Origin: Brassica napus
Lineage: Eukaryota; Streptophyta; Magnoliopsida; Brassicales; Brassicaceae
Direction of reading: 5' to 3'
NCBI RefSeq assembly: GCF_020379485.1
Contig: NC_063452.1
Span: forward strand, 25,178,770 to 25,242,769
DNA length: 64,000 nucleotides
Shown: positions 10,372-21,937 of the stretch, one piece after another
Layout of the letters: the number at the start of each line of letters is the position of its first letter
Numbering within the stretch: position 1 is the first letter of the stretch
Notes under the pieces: generated by a model
Database searches by the model: none
What the model was told of the DNA's origin: nothing
Seen by the model: only the letters and a program-made list of their open reading frames with translations
Program-made: the position numbers and the translations under genes

Positions 10372-11449
10372 AGGTTCATCAGAACATGAGCTGAAGCTTC
10401 CGCAAGTCCACAGCTCACGCTTCACCTCAAAACCAAACCATTGAGGCTTTCCCATCCGGTTCAGTCCCTTGTGAAAAAGAAGGCTGAAGCTTGGCGATTT
10501 CCCTTGGTTCCTCATCATGTTCTCTACCTGCTCAGATGGAGATTATCCTTGGAGGCAAAGGCGTATGGAGAGGCCTAACTAACCTGACTCCAAAGCTCTT
10601 TGTCCAAGAGAAGTTTCACATCCGGCTACAAGAGTATGGTGTGAAGAGTTTGGCGCCTAGATGTTCTGAAGAAAGGAGGGTCTTTTGAGTTGATGGTACA
10701 AGATGGTGGCCATGAACTGAAGGAGAAGGAGGTGGGTGATGATCCAGACTCTCATATCCAACTAAAGCCATGGCCGGTTTCACAAAATGCAAAAGGAATC
10801 AACCTGGTTTCTTGTTGTAAGCGATTCCATAAACCATCTTGATATTGAGCTTGTGTTGTTGACTGGTTGTGATGTTCTGATGTGATTGAAAACCTGAGGA
10901 TTGTTTAAAAGATTACTAAATGAAATAAAATGAATTTAGAATCTGTCGCAGGATGCTTAAAGAGCTTGGTTTCCTAGTAATCCTTACATCGTACTAGTTA
11001 TACTAGGTTTACTAGCAGCAGTGTAAGCGCTTTGAAAAATGTCTAGTAACTTATAAGTATTACGAGGATTACTTGATATGTTAATATGCTTAGCTCTGGT
11101 TCATAATGGTGCTTGTTGTGATTGATTGAATCTGCTTGCATACATGGATTGAAACCGAATTGAAAGCTGTTGCATATAGTCTTGTGGCTGTCTTACATTG
11201 AAGCATTAGATTCATGTCTAAATTGCTGAGTAAAGAAGCTTTAAAAATGCCTAAGTGGCTTTCATAAATCTGGAAAAGAAAGTGCTTGTGCTTAGAGAGG
11301 TTGCTTGCAAGGATAGAACTTGAAAATGACTTGTTTTAATCTATTGCAATGCTTGTGAGATTGAGAACCAAACTTGATGATTAATCAAGAATTGAGCCCA
11401 ATACTCTTGTGTCTTATCTTTACTGGAGTATGAGTGGTGTTTCAGGTTC

Positions 11450-11720
11450 ACAAGAAGTGTTCTTGGCTCACCACCTATCCAAGACAAGAGGAAGACTTGA
11501 TCCATTGTGTGGAGCAATGGGAAGATACTTGTGTGTAGAAGCCGGTTTAAGAAGCGCAGGCCACGAGGTTGTTGAGCTCCTAGTTCAAGACACACAAGAG
11601 GAAGACTTGATCCATTGTGTGGAGCAATGGGAAGGTGCTTGTGTGTAGAAGCCGGTTTAAGAAGCGCAGGCCACGAGGTTGTTGAGCTCCTGGTTCAAGA
11701 CACACAAGAAGAAGAAGGTC
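11450..11720 (+). repeat. Tandem duplication, ~115-bp unit
   Basis: The unit runs 'gaggaagacttgatccattg', 'tgtggagcaatgggaag', 'cttgtgtgtagaagccggtt', 'taagaagcgcaggccacgag', 'gttgttgagctcct' and occurs twice almost perfectly, with a partial third at the right end ('caagacacacaagaagaag'). Confidence 0.85.
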
Positions 11721-11954
11721 ACCATCTAAGTCATGAGGAAGGCCGGTGATCTGAGGGTACTTCAAGCTGAAGGCAAAAAGGGTGGATCAGTGATTTAAGC
11801 CCAGCTGTTAGGGTGGTGTGCTCCTGGTCTTGAAGTTCATTGAGGCTCATTTCAAGCTTGAACCTATACTCAATTCAAACTTGCGGTGGGGATTCAAATG
11901 AGCAACCTGAAGAGCCAAAGTTCAAGACATGTTTCCTCCTTATCATTACAAGAA

Positions 11955-12295
11955 AATGATAAGATGAAGCCTATTGCCAACATTCTGTGGAGAAGTCCAC
12001 AGCCTGCTCCAAAGAGGGTAGAGAGGATGTTGTGACAATGGAGAGATGAAGCCTATTGCCAACACTCTGTGGAGAAGTCCACAGCCTGCTTCAAAGAGGG
12101 TAGAGAGGATGTTGTGACAATGGAGAGATGAAGCCTATTGCCAACATTCTGTGGAGAAGTCCGCAGCCTGCTCCGAAGAGGGTAGAGAGGATGTTGTGAC
12201 AATGGAGAGATGAACCCTATTGCCAACATTCTGTGGAGAAGTCCGCAGCCTGCTCCAAAGAGGGTAGAGAGGATGTTGTGACAATGGAGAGGTGA
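11955..12295 (+). repeat. Tandem repeat, ~84-bp unit, four copies
   Basis: Each unit reads 'gatgaagcctattgccaaca', 'ttctgtggagaagtccacag', 'cctgctccaaagagggtaga', 'gaggatgttgtgacaatgga'. Four copies with few changes, ending near 12290. Confidence 0.88.
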
Positions 12296-14188
12296 CTTGC
12301 GGTTCTGTCCATGGTGGTTTAGTCACCATAGCCTACACATCAGATGAGTGTAGAGAGGACATTAGACATGCAAGGAAGAGCATAACCAGGAGGGTGATGC
12401 AATTAAGACCAAGACCATTGCAAGCTGATCATGGAGAAGTGGGGCTGTAAGTAACAAGTCTGGAGAAGATGGAGGTGTTCCCACAAGAATGATCATAGAG
12501 CTTAGTATGCGCTCATCTTCAAGCTTGGACCTTCCCTATACTCGGTCTCAAGCTTGAGGGGGAGTGTTGGTGAGCTTGCATAATAAGAGAAGGAGAGCTG
12601 ATAAGCTTAGCAAGTGAGGGACTCAAGTGGTGTGTGAAGAGCAGCCACTCCTCACCAAAGCAAAAGGAGCTAGGCATGTCTTACCTGATGGAGATGGCAA
12701 GAAGCCACGAGAGAAGGGAAGACTCAGGCCGGTCCAGTCACTCCTCACCAAAACAAAAGGGAAGTTTCCCCGTACTCAATTTCAATTCATCATTTTCAAT
12801 CATATCTAGTAATCCGTTAGGAATACTAGTTTTACTAGACGACAACATATCTAGTAATCTATAAGGAATACTAGTCTTACTAAGACGGTCTATAAGCATG
12901 AATTGATTGAGTTATGTTACTTGATAAGTACTGATACACTTGTGGATTAATGTATCAGGTACCTTACTTGGAGACTCATTGGAGAGGATCAGGCCGCTCC
13001 TAGCCTTTCAAGATGGCATGAAGTCCGGTGAAAGGGGGAGACACTAAACCGGTTCTATAAAAGAGTCCAAGAAGGTGTGGTGAAGTGTGCGCAAAACTTG
13101 AAGTGTTGCTGCACCTGTTTAGGCCGTGATCTAGAGCTTCTTGTGTCCAACCACACTGGTTCTAAGGCACAAGAGTTCACTGGCCAATCCCTAGGCCTTG
13201 TTGGCTCTACTCTTTTTCCCTCGTCAAGGTTTTGTCCCAAAGTGTTTTCCTTGGTGAAGTTTTTAATGAGGGAGTTCTTCAAGGTTCCAAACTTGACTTA
13301 GGATCGCCTAGAGTCAAGCTTGAGGGGGAGTGTTAACTTGAAGAAAGAAATGGAGCCAAAGGAGGAGTTGAGTTGAGTTTGGGTCTTGTGCAAGAATAGG
13401 GAAAGTCTTCCAGAGATTGTCTGATAGGCTTCAGGAGTGTTATACAAGGGCTTCAGAGGAGTCTAAGATACTATGAAGCTGGTGCAAAGATAGGGTCAAG
13501 TCCAGGAGGGACTTAGACACCATTTGGAGATAGTTGGGTGATGGTGCGAAAATAGGGCGAGGTACGTACAGGTGGTCCGTACCATCGACCGTACTTATTC
13601 CGGATCAACCCGAAGTGAAGAAGTGAAAAGATAGGGCGCCGGTTCAGAAAGAAGAGAGGCGACCTGAGGTGTAGCAGCTTGTGGACGTTTGTGGATAAGG
13701 CCAGGCTGTCATGAGCTGAAGTGAGCTGTAAAGTTAAAGGAGCATGGACCATGTATCTGGTCTGATACATGGGAAGGTTCATAGGAGCCTATAAGCAGCC
13801 AATCAGAAGCCAGCCCTTGCCTTGACCAGATTTGAATTAACCAATCAGACACCATCATCTATCATCCAATCACAAGACATCACACAGATTGCAAACTCAC
13901 CCTCCATCCTAGCCATCCATTCATCTCAAATTATTTCTATCCATTAGATTAAGAGTTTATATAATTGCAAAGTGTAAAGCCTATATAAAGGTTATGTAGT
14001 GGCGATTTGTAACCCTAAGGGAGTAAGGGGGATTTCCCCTCTCCACTTCATGAATGAAAAACTTGTTCTTGAATCTGAAACCCTAATCTCTAATCTCTTA
14101 TTCTCCTAATCTCTCAGTCTCTTAATCTCTGTTCCTAAGTCTCTTATTCTCTCATAAACACTCTCATCAATCTCTCTATCTAAATCAC

Positions 14189-15638
14189 TGTTGGGGTCAA
14201 AATCGGTCACGACGGAATCAATGTCTGAAAGTCCGTAAAAATCGGCATGAACGTTTTTACGAAAAATAAATCTTCGGAAAAGATTTATTCTTACGAAGAC
14301 CCCTGCGGAAGAAATACGAGACATCAAAAAAAAGCGCGAAAAAGGTCGCACGGTCGCTACGTAGCGACCGCGCTCGAGCCAAGCTTGGTCGCCACGTAGC
14401 GACCGAGCACACGTCTCGCTCGGTCGCTATGTAGCGACCGAGCGTCTGTCCCGCTCAGTCGCTACGTAGCGCTCAAGCCAAGCTCGGTCGCTACGTAGCG
14501 CTCAAGCCAAGCTCGGTCGCTACGTAGCGACCGAGCGTCCGTCCCGCTCGGTCGCTACGTAGCGAACGAGCGTGCGTTCCGTTTGGTCGCTACGTAGCGA
14601 CCGAGCTCTTCCGAAAAGTTGATACGCCACGAATACATGCATTCTCGTCTACCCTTCGATGCTGTCTCCCGAAGACCGTAGCGAACCCATTTCATGTTTT
14701 CCGCCATCGAAGTCATCAATCAAACTTTACGATAAAACCCGCGGAAAGTTCGTTTTTATCGAAAGAAGTCGTAATAAACGCTTCAAGTCGAAAGACGGCC
14801 CAAAGGGACCTAAGGCATGACTCGAAGCCCACCTTACTATTTCTTAACCAGCAGCCCGTAAACCGTGGGACGGTTTACGCTTGGTTCGCAAAGAAAGATA
14901 AATGTCAAGTTTCCGCAGATAAATACGAAATTTTGAAGATAATTACGAAGATCGGGAAAAATAGAATATCTCCATTCTTAGGCTATGACGGCTTAAGGTC
15001 AGAAGGAGAAAAGCGTAAACCGACCTAGGAGCGAGTATATAAGGAGTCCTAGGCGAGAAGCATGGAGGACAACTTTTTAGACTCAGAACTCTCGGCACTT
15101 AAAAACTCTGAGGCATTATTCTCGACATGCTCTGTTTCCATGACTGGCACCCGATTACCAGACGAACGTGCACAAGCAGTTCGATCTCTTGGTTCACTCT
15201 TGAATTACGTTTGGCTTGATCCTCGAAAGGGGTACGTAGGCAGCCTTTCATAAGGTTCAGTCCGAAATCAATCAAAAACCTTTTCTGTATTTTATTTTAT
15301 CTTTTGTTATCGAGCTGCGAGTCAACTAGGTTTGAGATTTTAGGCCGCTAGAACTAGGTAACTCGCTGAGATTTTAGGCCGCTAGAACTAGGTAACTCGC
15401 TGACAGCCTTTGCGGCCAAAGCTTTTATGATCTCTTGTAATGATCGCAACGCTCTCACGCGGACTCGAAATAAGATCTACTGTTTTCTCTAAACTCGTTT
15501 GTTATCTTTTCATGATTTCCGCATATATTTGGTCACTTGCCGTTGGCTCTCGCAGAGATCCGGGACCTCTGGGAAATTCGGGTTTTCCTAGTTTCCTAAT
15601 TTAAACATAAATCGACAGTGTGAATTTCGGTTCCCACA
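14189..15638 (+). mobile_element. Solo LTR of a Ty3/gypsy element
   Basis: TGTTGGGGTC … GGTTCCCACA, 1450 bp, flanked by the perfect 5-bp duplication ATCAC (14184-14188 and 15639-15643). The uninterrupted LTR at 10280 has one copy of ATCAC at the same place, which proves the boundaries. No internal region, so it is the product of LTR-LTR recombination. It contains a palindrome array (14346-14606), a TATA-like 'tatataagg' near 15037 and the motif 'cttgatcctcgaaaggggta' followed by CGTAGGCAGCCT, also present in the Tat element at the window start. Confidence 0.92.
14346..14606. repeat. Array of 18-bp perfect palindromes (GGTCGCTACGTAGCGACC)
   Basis: About eight copies, perfect or with one to three changes, spaced by 'gagcgtccgtcccgctc' or 'ctcaagccaagctc'. 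Each copy is self-complementary around TACGTA, so neighbouring copies can also pair with each other. It lies in the 5' part of the solo LTR, upstream of its TATA box, hence in an enhancer-like position. Confidence 0.92.
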
Positions 15639-15870
15639 ATCACCTAGAGCAAGCTCTCATCTTTCTCCATTGGAGTTTATACACACACATACAACCAGAG
15701 AAGAGAACTCTACAAATCTCATACGAAATAACCCGAACCCGAACCTTAAAAACCCGAACACGTTCCGAAGTATAAAATAACCCGAACGGGTTCTGTACCT
15801 CTCCATCCGAAAACCCGAAAACCCGACCCGAATCCGAACGGGTACCCGAACGCCCATGCCTATGTCTGTC

Positions 15871-16200
15871 TATAAGAATATCTTCTTATTCACTAAATTT
15901 TAAATATTATCTTGAAGGAAAAGGAAAAGATAATACTAGGACTTTCAAATTAATATATGTCGTTAGGGTAGTCTTAGTGATGAATGTATGTTTTATAACA
16001 AAAGATTTTGAGTGTGTTAGTTTTGGAATGCCATTTTTATCAATGGTCTCTTGCATAGTTGATTAGTGAAGAATACATATATCGCTAAAGAGAGAAAACG
16101 AGCGATAAGTCAGACAGAAAAAACTTTCTCGGTAAGACCACTTGTTATCTCAACAACATCGATTAGAAGACTCTCTTGGTGATCCCAGAAAGTTGCATTA
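15871..16200. other. Host intergenic remnant
   Basis: 330 bases of unique-looking sequence between the hAT element and the copia element, part of the original spacer between the ATL56-like and PNP-A genes. No frame or motif identified. Confidence 0.5.
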
Positions 16201-16490
16201 TGTTATAAACGTGAAGAATGAATGTCAAGAATACACTCACCGAAAATTGACATTTTCGTGTGTACGTATATTATGTGGAGCCTGCGTCACTATGCACGCA
16301 CAGTAAATCCTAGTTTTTAACTTCTATATAAACGATCGTTTCGATCGATTGTAACATAATCATCCCTTCTTCTTCTTATAACACATTCTCTCTCGATATT
16401 TATCATATATCAGTATTATTTCCTTTCTGCGGATATGAAATTTCGTCCTTATTTAAATTTCTTGATACTATAAAATTATAAGTTATTTTA
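16201..16490 (+). repeat. 5' LTR of the copia element
   Basis: Starts TGTTATAAACGTGAAGAATG. TATA 'tatataaac' near 16325. The matching LTR at 22083 differs by several substitutions. The 3' boundary is uncertain by some ten bases. Confidence 0.8.
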
Positions 16491-16944
16491 TAACACGTTA
16501 TCAACACGATCACTCTGCGATTCGGTAAAATTTATATGTATCATATTTACTCTGCTATAATGGCCGGTATACTGCCTATATTATTATTAATTATTTTATA
16601 GTGGTTGTTTTAATTATTATTATTTATCTATATTAATGCGGGCGGTAAGTCGCTTCGTTAATACACATTGATTGCTAATTGCACTATAATTATTGGCTTG
16701 GTTGTGCCGCCGCATAATCTATGTTATAATTTTTCTATTACCATAATGTTTATTATATTATGGTTATTATATAAATGTTTGGTCACCTATATCAAATACT
16801 ATGAAATTTACGGAATTTGGTTGATTGATTATTACAGTATTTTCAGATTGATTTTCGGTTCGTACGATTTAATCCCAACGGTCACAAAGAAAAAATTTCA
16901 AAATTTTTACCCTTTTCAAATGGCTATGAACAGTGTTTTTCATC

Positions 16945-16952
16945 TATAAATA
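16945..16952 (+). promoter_or_regulatory. TATA box inside the copia leader
   Basis: 'tataaata' in 'catctataaatacactcat', well downstream of the LTR, followed about 30 bases later by a C/A/T-rich start-like region and then by the small frame at 17047. It suggests a second, internal promoter. Confidence 0.4.
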
Positions 16953-17046
16953 CACTCATACTTCACTCATCTACTTCATCCAAAATATTTCATCTTCTCT
17001 CAAATATTTTCAAATCGCTCCATTTCGGTTTTTCATTGCAAGAAAG

Positions 17047-17217
17047 ATGATTCGCATATTTTTGGTTTTATGTGCAATTCTAATTTTTGCTTCTATGTAC
17101 GGTCTTTTTATTGGAGAATTTGCTCCTGGAGAATTTACGTTTAATGTCGGTTTACTTTTCTATGTGTTGTTTCTCCTTGTAATTGTGTGTATTATTAATA
17201 TAAATGGTTCGTTTTAA
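17047..17217 (+). CDS. Small hydrophobic protein upstream of gag (two membrane segments)
   Basis: ATG at 17047 in 'gcaagaaagATGATTCGC' opens 56 codons. Residues about 3-24 (IFLVLCAILIFASMYGLFIG) and 33-50 (VGLLFYVLFLLVIVCIIN) are hydrophobic and separated by an EFAPGEF turn. It ends 49 bases before the gag ATG. An upstream in-frame ATG at 16933 would extend it, but the TATA box lies after that point. Not a known copia protein to me; it could be chance, since AT-rich leaders readily encode hydrophobic stretches. Confidence 0.3.
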   Translation: MIRIFLVLCAILIFASMYGLFIGEFAPGEFTFNVGLLFYVLFLLVIVCIININGSF

Positions 17218-17266
17218 AATTACAAAATTCTAATAAAATATATTATTTTGTGTTTTAGAAATACAA

Positions 17267-18180
17267 ATGGCAAACATCGAGAAACTTCAGTTCCCGGCTC
17301 TGAAAATAACTGGCAAAAATTACATCAGATAGATCACAAATGTGAAACCTTACCTTGTAATGAAGAAGATAACCGAAACGATTAAAATCGGTAACAAATC
17401 GCCGCCCGAGCATATAGCCGAATCGATAATCTTCCTGAAGAAGCATTTAGATGAGAATCTAACGCACGACTATGCAAGCGTAGAAGACCCAGCTGAACTG
17501 TGGCAAGCCTTAAAGGAAAGGTTCGATAATCAGAGAGAAGTCAACCTCCCTCACGCTCTAGAAGAGTGGAAAAATCTGAGGTTCCAAGATTTTCAAAAGG
17601 TTGAGGATTATAATTCCGCTGTCCTAAGGATAGTTTCACTCTTGAAATATTGTGGTAACCCTGTCTCTGAGGCAAAAATGATGAATAAAACATACAACAC
17701 TTTCCACAAACAGCTTCACTTCGTGCCCAAAATTTACAGAAAATGCGGGTACACGAGATTTTCTGAATTGATGGTTGCGGTCATGTTGGCTGAAAAGAAC
17801 AATGAGCTCCTGATCAAAAACCACAATTCCCGACCTACGGGAGCCAAAGCATTTCCTGAAGTGAATGCTACGGCGATAGAAAATTCGGAAAGGAGAAACT
17901 AGACCAACCGAGGTCATGGTCACCGTTTCAACAGCAAACGTGGAAAAACTTACAATCCCAAATGGAATTGATCTAACAATTGGGTTAGATCCGGACAAGT
18001 TTCTAAGGGTAAAGAAACTCAAGAGGATACCACCCAGAAGCGTGAGATAATGTGTTACAGATGTGACTGTAAAGGACATTGGTCACGTACCTGTCGTACT
18101 CCTCCACATCTCTGTAAGTTATATCAAGAGTCCACGAAAGGCAAAGCTAAAGAAGTGAACATCACTGAAACTTTGAAGGG
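17267..18180 (+). pseudogene. Copia gag (UBN2-type) with zinc knuckle
   Basis: ATG at 17267 (MANIEKLQFPALKITGKNY), then TAG at codon 22 where related Gags have tryptophan. The frame continues to 17902 with typical Gag features: DPAELWQALKERFD, DYNSAVLRIVSLLKYCG and a LMVAVMLAEKNNELL helix. After stops near 17900 and 17970 a zinc knuckle CYRCDCKGHWSRTC (CX2CX4HX4C) is encoded at about 18052-18093. Gag would form the RNA-packaging particle. Broken, so only a relic. Confidence 0.8.
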
Positions 18181-18626
18181 ACATCGTACCTCGATGCCTC
18201 CGACTTCGCAAATGAACTGGACTAGATTACTCCTGAAGAGAGCCGAAATGCTTATAATAAGACTATTGAATAGTTTTAAGTATTGTCATGTATAATTATT
18301 ACATTTCCTGTTTTAAACGAATAATGATGTTTTAACGTCACTTTAATGTATAATTATTGTGTGTTTCCTTATATGATTATTATATGAATGAATTTTATGT
18401 TTTTCATTTATTAATATTTATGACAATTTCATAAATGGATCAAAATGCTAATGGAGCAAAATCCAAGAAATGGATTCGAGAAATATGTATACCAGATAGT
18501 GAAACAACACACACTATTCTGAGATAAAAAATATATTTCTCTGATATAAAACCGACAAGAATTGTCATCAATACAATATCAGATCCTGCAGAAGTGATTT
18601 AAGGAACTGGTAAAGCAAACTTTACG

Positions 18627-21600
18627 TTGCCGAATGGAACAAAATTTTCCATAAATAATGCTCTATATTCTCCGAGTTCTAAAAGGAATTTGTTGAGTTT
18701 TAAAGACATTTATCTTCACGGATATGATACTCAGTCTGCAACTGAGGATGGAAAGAAATACATGTATGTAACTTCTGAGAAATGTGGCAGAAAACACATA
18801 TTGGAAAAGTTTCCAGAACTTCCTTCGGGACTACATCATACTTATATCGATGAGATCGAATCAAATCTTGTAGTAAAACGGAACCCAGAAGAGTTCACAT
18901 TATGGCATGATTGCCTCGGCCATCCAGGCACTACAATGATGCGTAAAATCATAGAAAGTTCACATGGTCATTCACTGAAAATCCAGGAGATTTCTCATGG
19001 GAATAAAATGACATGTGTTGCATGTTCTCTAGAAAAATTTATCGTAAGGCCATCGCCAACCAAAATTGATAAAGAATCACCAAAGTTCCTCGAAAGAATT
19101 CAAGGCGATATATGTGGACTTATACACCCACCTTGTGGACCATTCCACTATTTTATGGTATTAATTGACGCATCCAGTAGATGGTCACACGTTTGTCTAT
19201 TATCATCTCGAAATGTAGCATTTGCGAGATTTCTAACTCTGATAATCAAACTGCGAGCACAGTTTCCTGATTATACTAGTAAAAAGGTTAGACTAGACAA
19301 CGCTGGTGAATTCACATCCCAAGCATTCAATGACTATTGTATGGTAACAGGAATTGAAGTTGAACATTCTGTTGCTCATGTTCATACGCAAAATGGTTTG
19401 GCTGAATCTTTAATTAAGCGTCTGCAATTGATTGAAAGACCATTGATCATGAGATCAAAACTTCCAACCTCTGTATGGGGACATGCCATTTTGCATGCAG
19501 AAGCACTCATTCGGATCAGATCGAGTGCATACCATAAGTATTCCCCCACTACAGTTAGCGTTTGGTCGAGAACCAAACATTTCCCACTTTAGAATCTTTG
19601 GTTGTGCGGTATATGTGCCTGTAGCACCATCACAACGTACAAAGATGGGGACCACAAAGAAGATTGGGAATATATGTTGGTTGTGATTCTCCATCAATTA
19701 TACGATATCTAGAACCACAGACTGGTGACGTCTTTACGGCACGTTTCACCGATTGTCATTTTGATGAGAAAGTATTCCCAGTTCTAGGGGGAGAAGACAA
19801 AAATGTAGAAAATGATATCAAATGGAGTGTATCTTCGTTACTATATCTTGATCCTCCTACTAAAGAGTCTGAACTAGAAGTTCGACGAATCATGCATTTA
19901 CAGAGTATAGCTAATCAGCTACCTGATGCATTTGCGGATACCAAGACGGTAACTAAATCTCATATACCAGCCGTTAATGCTCCTGCTTGTATCAAAATAT
20001 CAAATGAGCAAGGAAAAGCAGACGATACACGAGAGTCTAAAACACGCTTGCAGCGTGGCAGACCTGCTGGTTCTAAGAATAAAAATCCTAGAAAACAGAA
20101 GGATGTCAAGATAAATGACGCACCCAAAATAGCAGAAAGTATTTTGGAAGAAACAAATAATGAGGATACTGAGAAAGTTGAGCATCATGAGTCGGAAAAT
20201 AATCATGAAATTTCTATCAACTACATCCATAATAAGAAGATATGGAATAGAAATGAACATGAAGATGTTGATGATGCTTTCTCATATATTGTGTCATGTG
20301 AAATAAATGAAGAAATCGATGATCCAAAACCAAAATCTATCTATGAATGTCAAAAGAGACATGATTGTAAACAATGGAAAGATGCAATACAAGCCGAACT
20401 TGATTCGCTCAATAAACAAGAAGTATTTGGATCCATTGTACTCACACCTGCAGATGTGAGACCAGTTGGGTACAAATGGGTTTTCGTTCGAAAGCGAAAT
20501 GAGAAAAATGAGGTTAAGAGATACAAAGCTCGTCTAGTGGCTCAAGGTTTTTCTCAAAGACCTGGAATCGACTATGAAGAAACGTACTCTCCAGTTATGG
20601 ATGCAATCACGTTTAGATTCCTGATGAGTCTAGCAGCTGATAAAAATCTAGAGATGCGTCTCATGGATGTTGTTACAGCTTATCTATATGGATCATTAGA
20701 TACTGATATCTAAATGAAAGTTCCTGATGGATTTAAAATGCCAGAAGCATTAAGTTCCAAACCTAAAGAGTTATGTGCAATAAAATTGCAAAGATCATTA
20801 TATGGGTTAAAGCAATCTGGACGTATGTGGTATAATCGTCTCAGTGATCATTTAACAAAAGAAGGATATGTGAATGATCCTATATGCCCATGTGTTTTCA
20901 TCAAGAAAACAATATCCGGATTTTTAATAATCGCGGTATATGTTGATGATCTTAACATTATCGGAACTCAAAAGGAAATACAAAAGGCATCAGACTATCT
21001 CAAAGGAGAATTTGAGATGAAAGATCTTGGACAGACACAGTATTGTATTGGCCTACAAATAGAACATTCACAAAATGGTATATTTGTGCATCAGTCCACA
21101 TACACTAAAAGAGTGTAGAAACGATTTAACATGGATAAATCAACTCCTCTTAGCACCCCGATGGCCGTTAGGTCACTTAATATTGAAAGTGATCTATTTC
21201 GACCACCTGAGGAGAAAGAAGAGATACTTGGTCTGTAAGTACCATATTTAAGTGCAATTGGAAAGCTGATGTACCTTGCAAATTATACACGGCCTGATAT
21301 ATCATTTGCTGTAAATCTTTTGGCAAGATTCAGCTCAACTCCAACTCGAAGACATTGGAATGGGATTAAACATATTTTTCGTTACCTCCAAGGGACCATT
21401 GATTTAGGCTTGTTTTATCCTAAAAGTTCAAAAGGTCAAATGGTTGGTTTTGCAGATGCAGGATATCTTTCAGATCCACACAAAGCTCGATCGCAAACAG
21501 GATACGTTTTCACGATCGGAGGCACTGCTATATCTTGGCGTTCTCAGAAACAAACGCTCGTGGCTACTTCTTCAAATCATGCTGAGATCATTGCACTCCA

Positions 21601-21937
21601 TGAAGCAAGTAGAGAATGTGTTTGGCTAAGATCAATAAGCCGACACATCTGTTCAAGCAGTGGGATTGACGAAAATATAGAGCCAACTATTCTATATGAA
21701 GATAATGCAGCATGTGTTGCTCAAACAAAGGACGGATATATCAAAAGCGTTAGAACGAAGCATATTCATCCGAATTTCTTCTCATACACTCAAGAGCTCG
21801 AGAAGAAGAAAGAGATTGAAATGAGATATGTCCGATCATGCGACAATGCAGCTGACCTCTTCACAAAATCACTTCCAACTTCGGTATTCAGAAAACATGT
21901 CTATAACATTGGAATGCGTCATCAGAAGGAACTATGA
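18627..21937 (+). pseudogene. Copia pol: integrase, reverse transcriptase, RNase H
   Basis: Block 18627-19592 covers the end of protease and integrase, with the zinc motif H..CLGHPG…CVACS, the core LIDASSRWSHV and DNAGEF, and Glu in QNGLAESLI. A frameshift near 19545-19600 moves the frame. Block 19664-20713 holds the linker and reverse transcriptase start (YKWVFVRKRNEKNEVKRYKA); TAA at 20711 replaces the usual tyrosine codon before MKVPDGF. Block 20714-21118 includes the catalytic YVDDLNIIG. Further stops follow near 21116 and 21236, then RNase H at 21269-21937 (GFADAGYLSDP, YEDNAACVAQ, KHIHPNFF). The result is at least three stops and one frameshift. Confidence 0.9.

Larger units (their letters stand above)
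10372..13330 (+). other. Internal region of the LARD-like element, no coding capacity seen
   Basis: About 3 kb with no frame resembling gag, protease, integrase, reverse transcriptase or RNase H. It holds two tandem-repeat blocks (11450-11720, 11955-12295), 'ctagtaa'-rich patches near 10975-11075 and 12808-12885, and two polypurine-like strings 'cttgagggggagtgtt', one at about 12553-12570 and one at the true 3' end (13318-13334). The inner string suggests that part of the interior came from another LTR element's end. Confidence 0.7.
9422..15723 (+). mobile_element. Non-coding (LARD-like) copia-type LTR retrotransposon
   Basis: Two LTRs (9422-10358 and 13331-15723, the second interrupted) enclose about 3.0 kb without gag or pol. 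The 5-bp target duplication CGAAA is at 9417-9421 and 15724-15728, inside the hAT element. A tRNA-Met-like primer site follows the first LTR, and the tract 'cttgagggggag' precedes the second. Just upstream of it a string 'ctcgtcaaggttttgtccc' and 'gtgaagtttttaatgaggga' matches the usual 3' leader of plant copia elements, so I place it with Ty1/copia. Lack of coding capacity means it was moved by proteins from another element. The left-hand LTRs end in …CATA rather than …CA. Confidence 0.85.
13331..15723 (+). repeat. 3' LTR of the LARD-like element, interrupted by a solo LTR
   Basis: Starts TGTTAACTTGAAG and matches the 5' LTR to 'taaatcac' at 14188, resumes with 'ctagagcaagctctc' at 15644 and ends ATCTCATA at 15723. 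TATA box near 13982. The inserted 1450 bp plus its 5-bp duplication account for the length difference. Confidence 0.88.
8740..15862. mobile_element. Non-autonomous hAT element, split by nested LTR elements
   Basis: Terminal inverted repeats TAGGCGTGGGC (8740) and GCCCATGCCTA (ends 15862), flanked by the perfect 8-bp duplication TGTCTGTC at 8732-8739 and 15863-15870. The 8-bp duplication and TAGG… end fit the hAT superfamily. Subterminal parts (8755-8915 and 15729-15850) are full of 'acccgaa/ccgaacc' motifs, as expected for hAT transposase-binding repeats. Without the nested insertion the element is about 816 bp. It has no transposase frame, so it depended on an autonomous relative. Confidence 0.9.
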
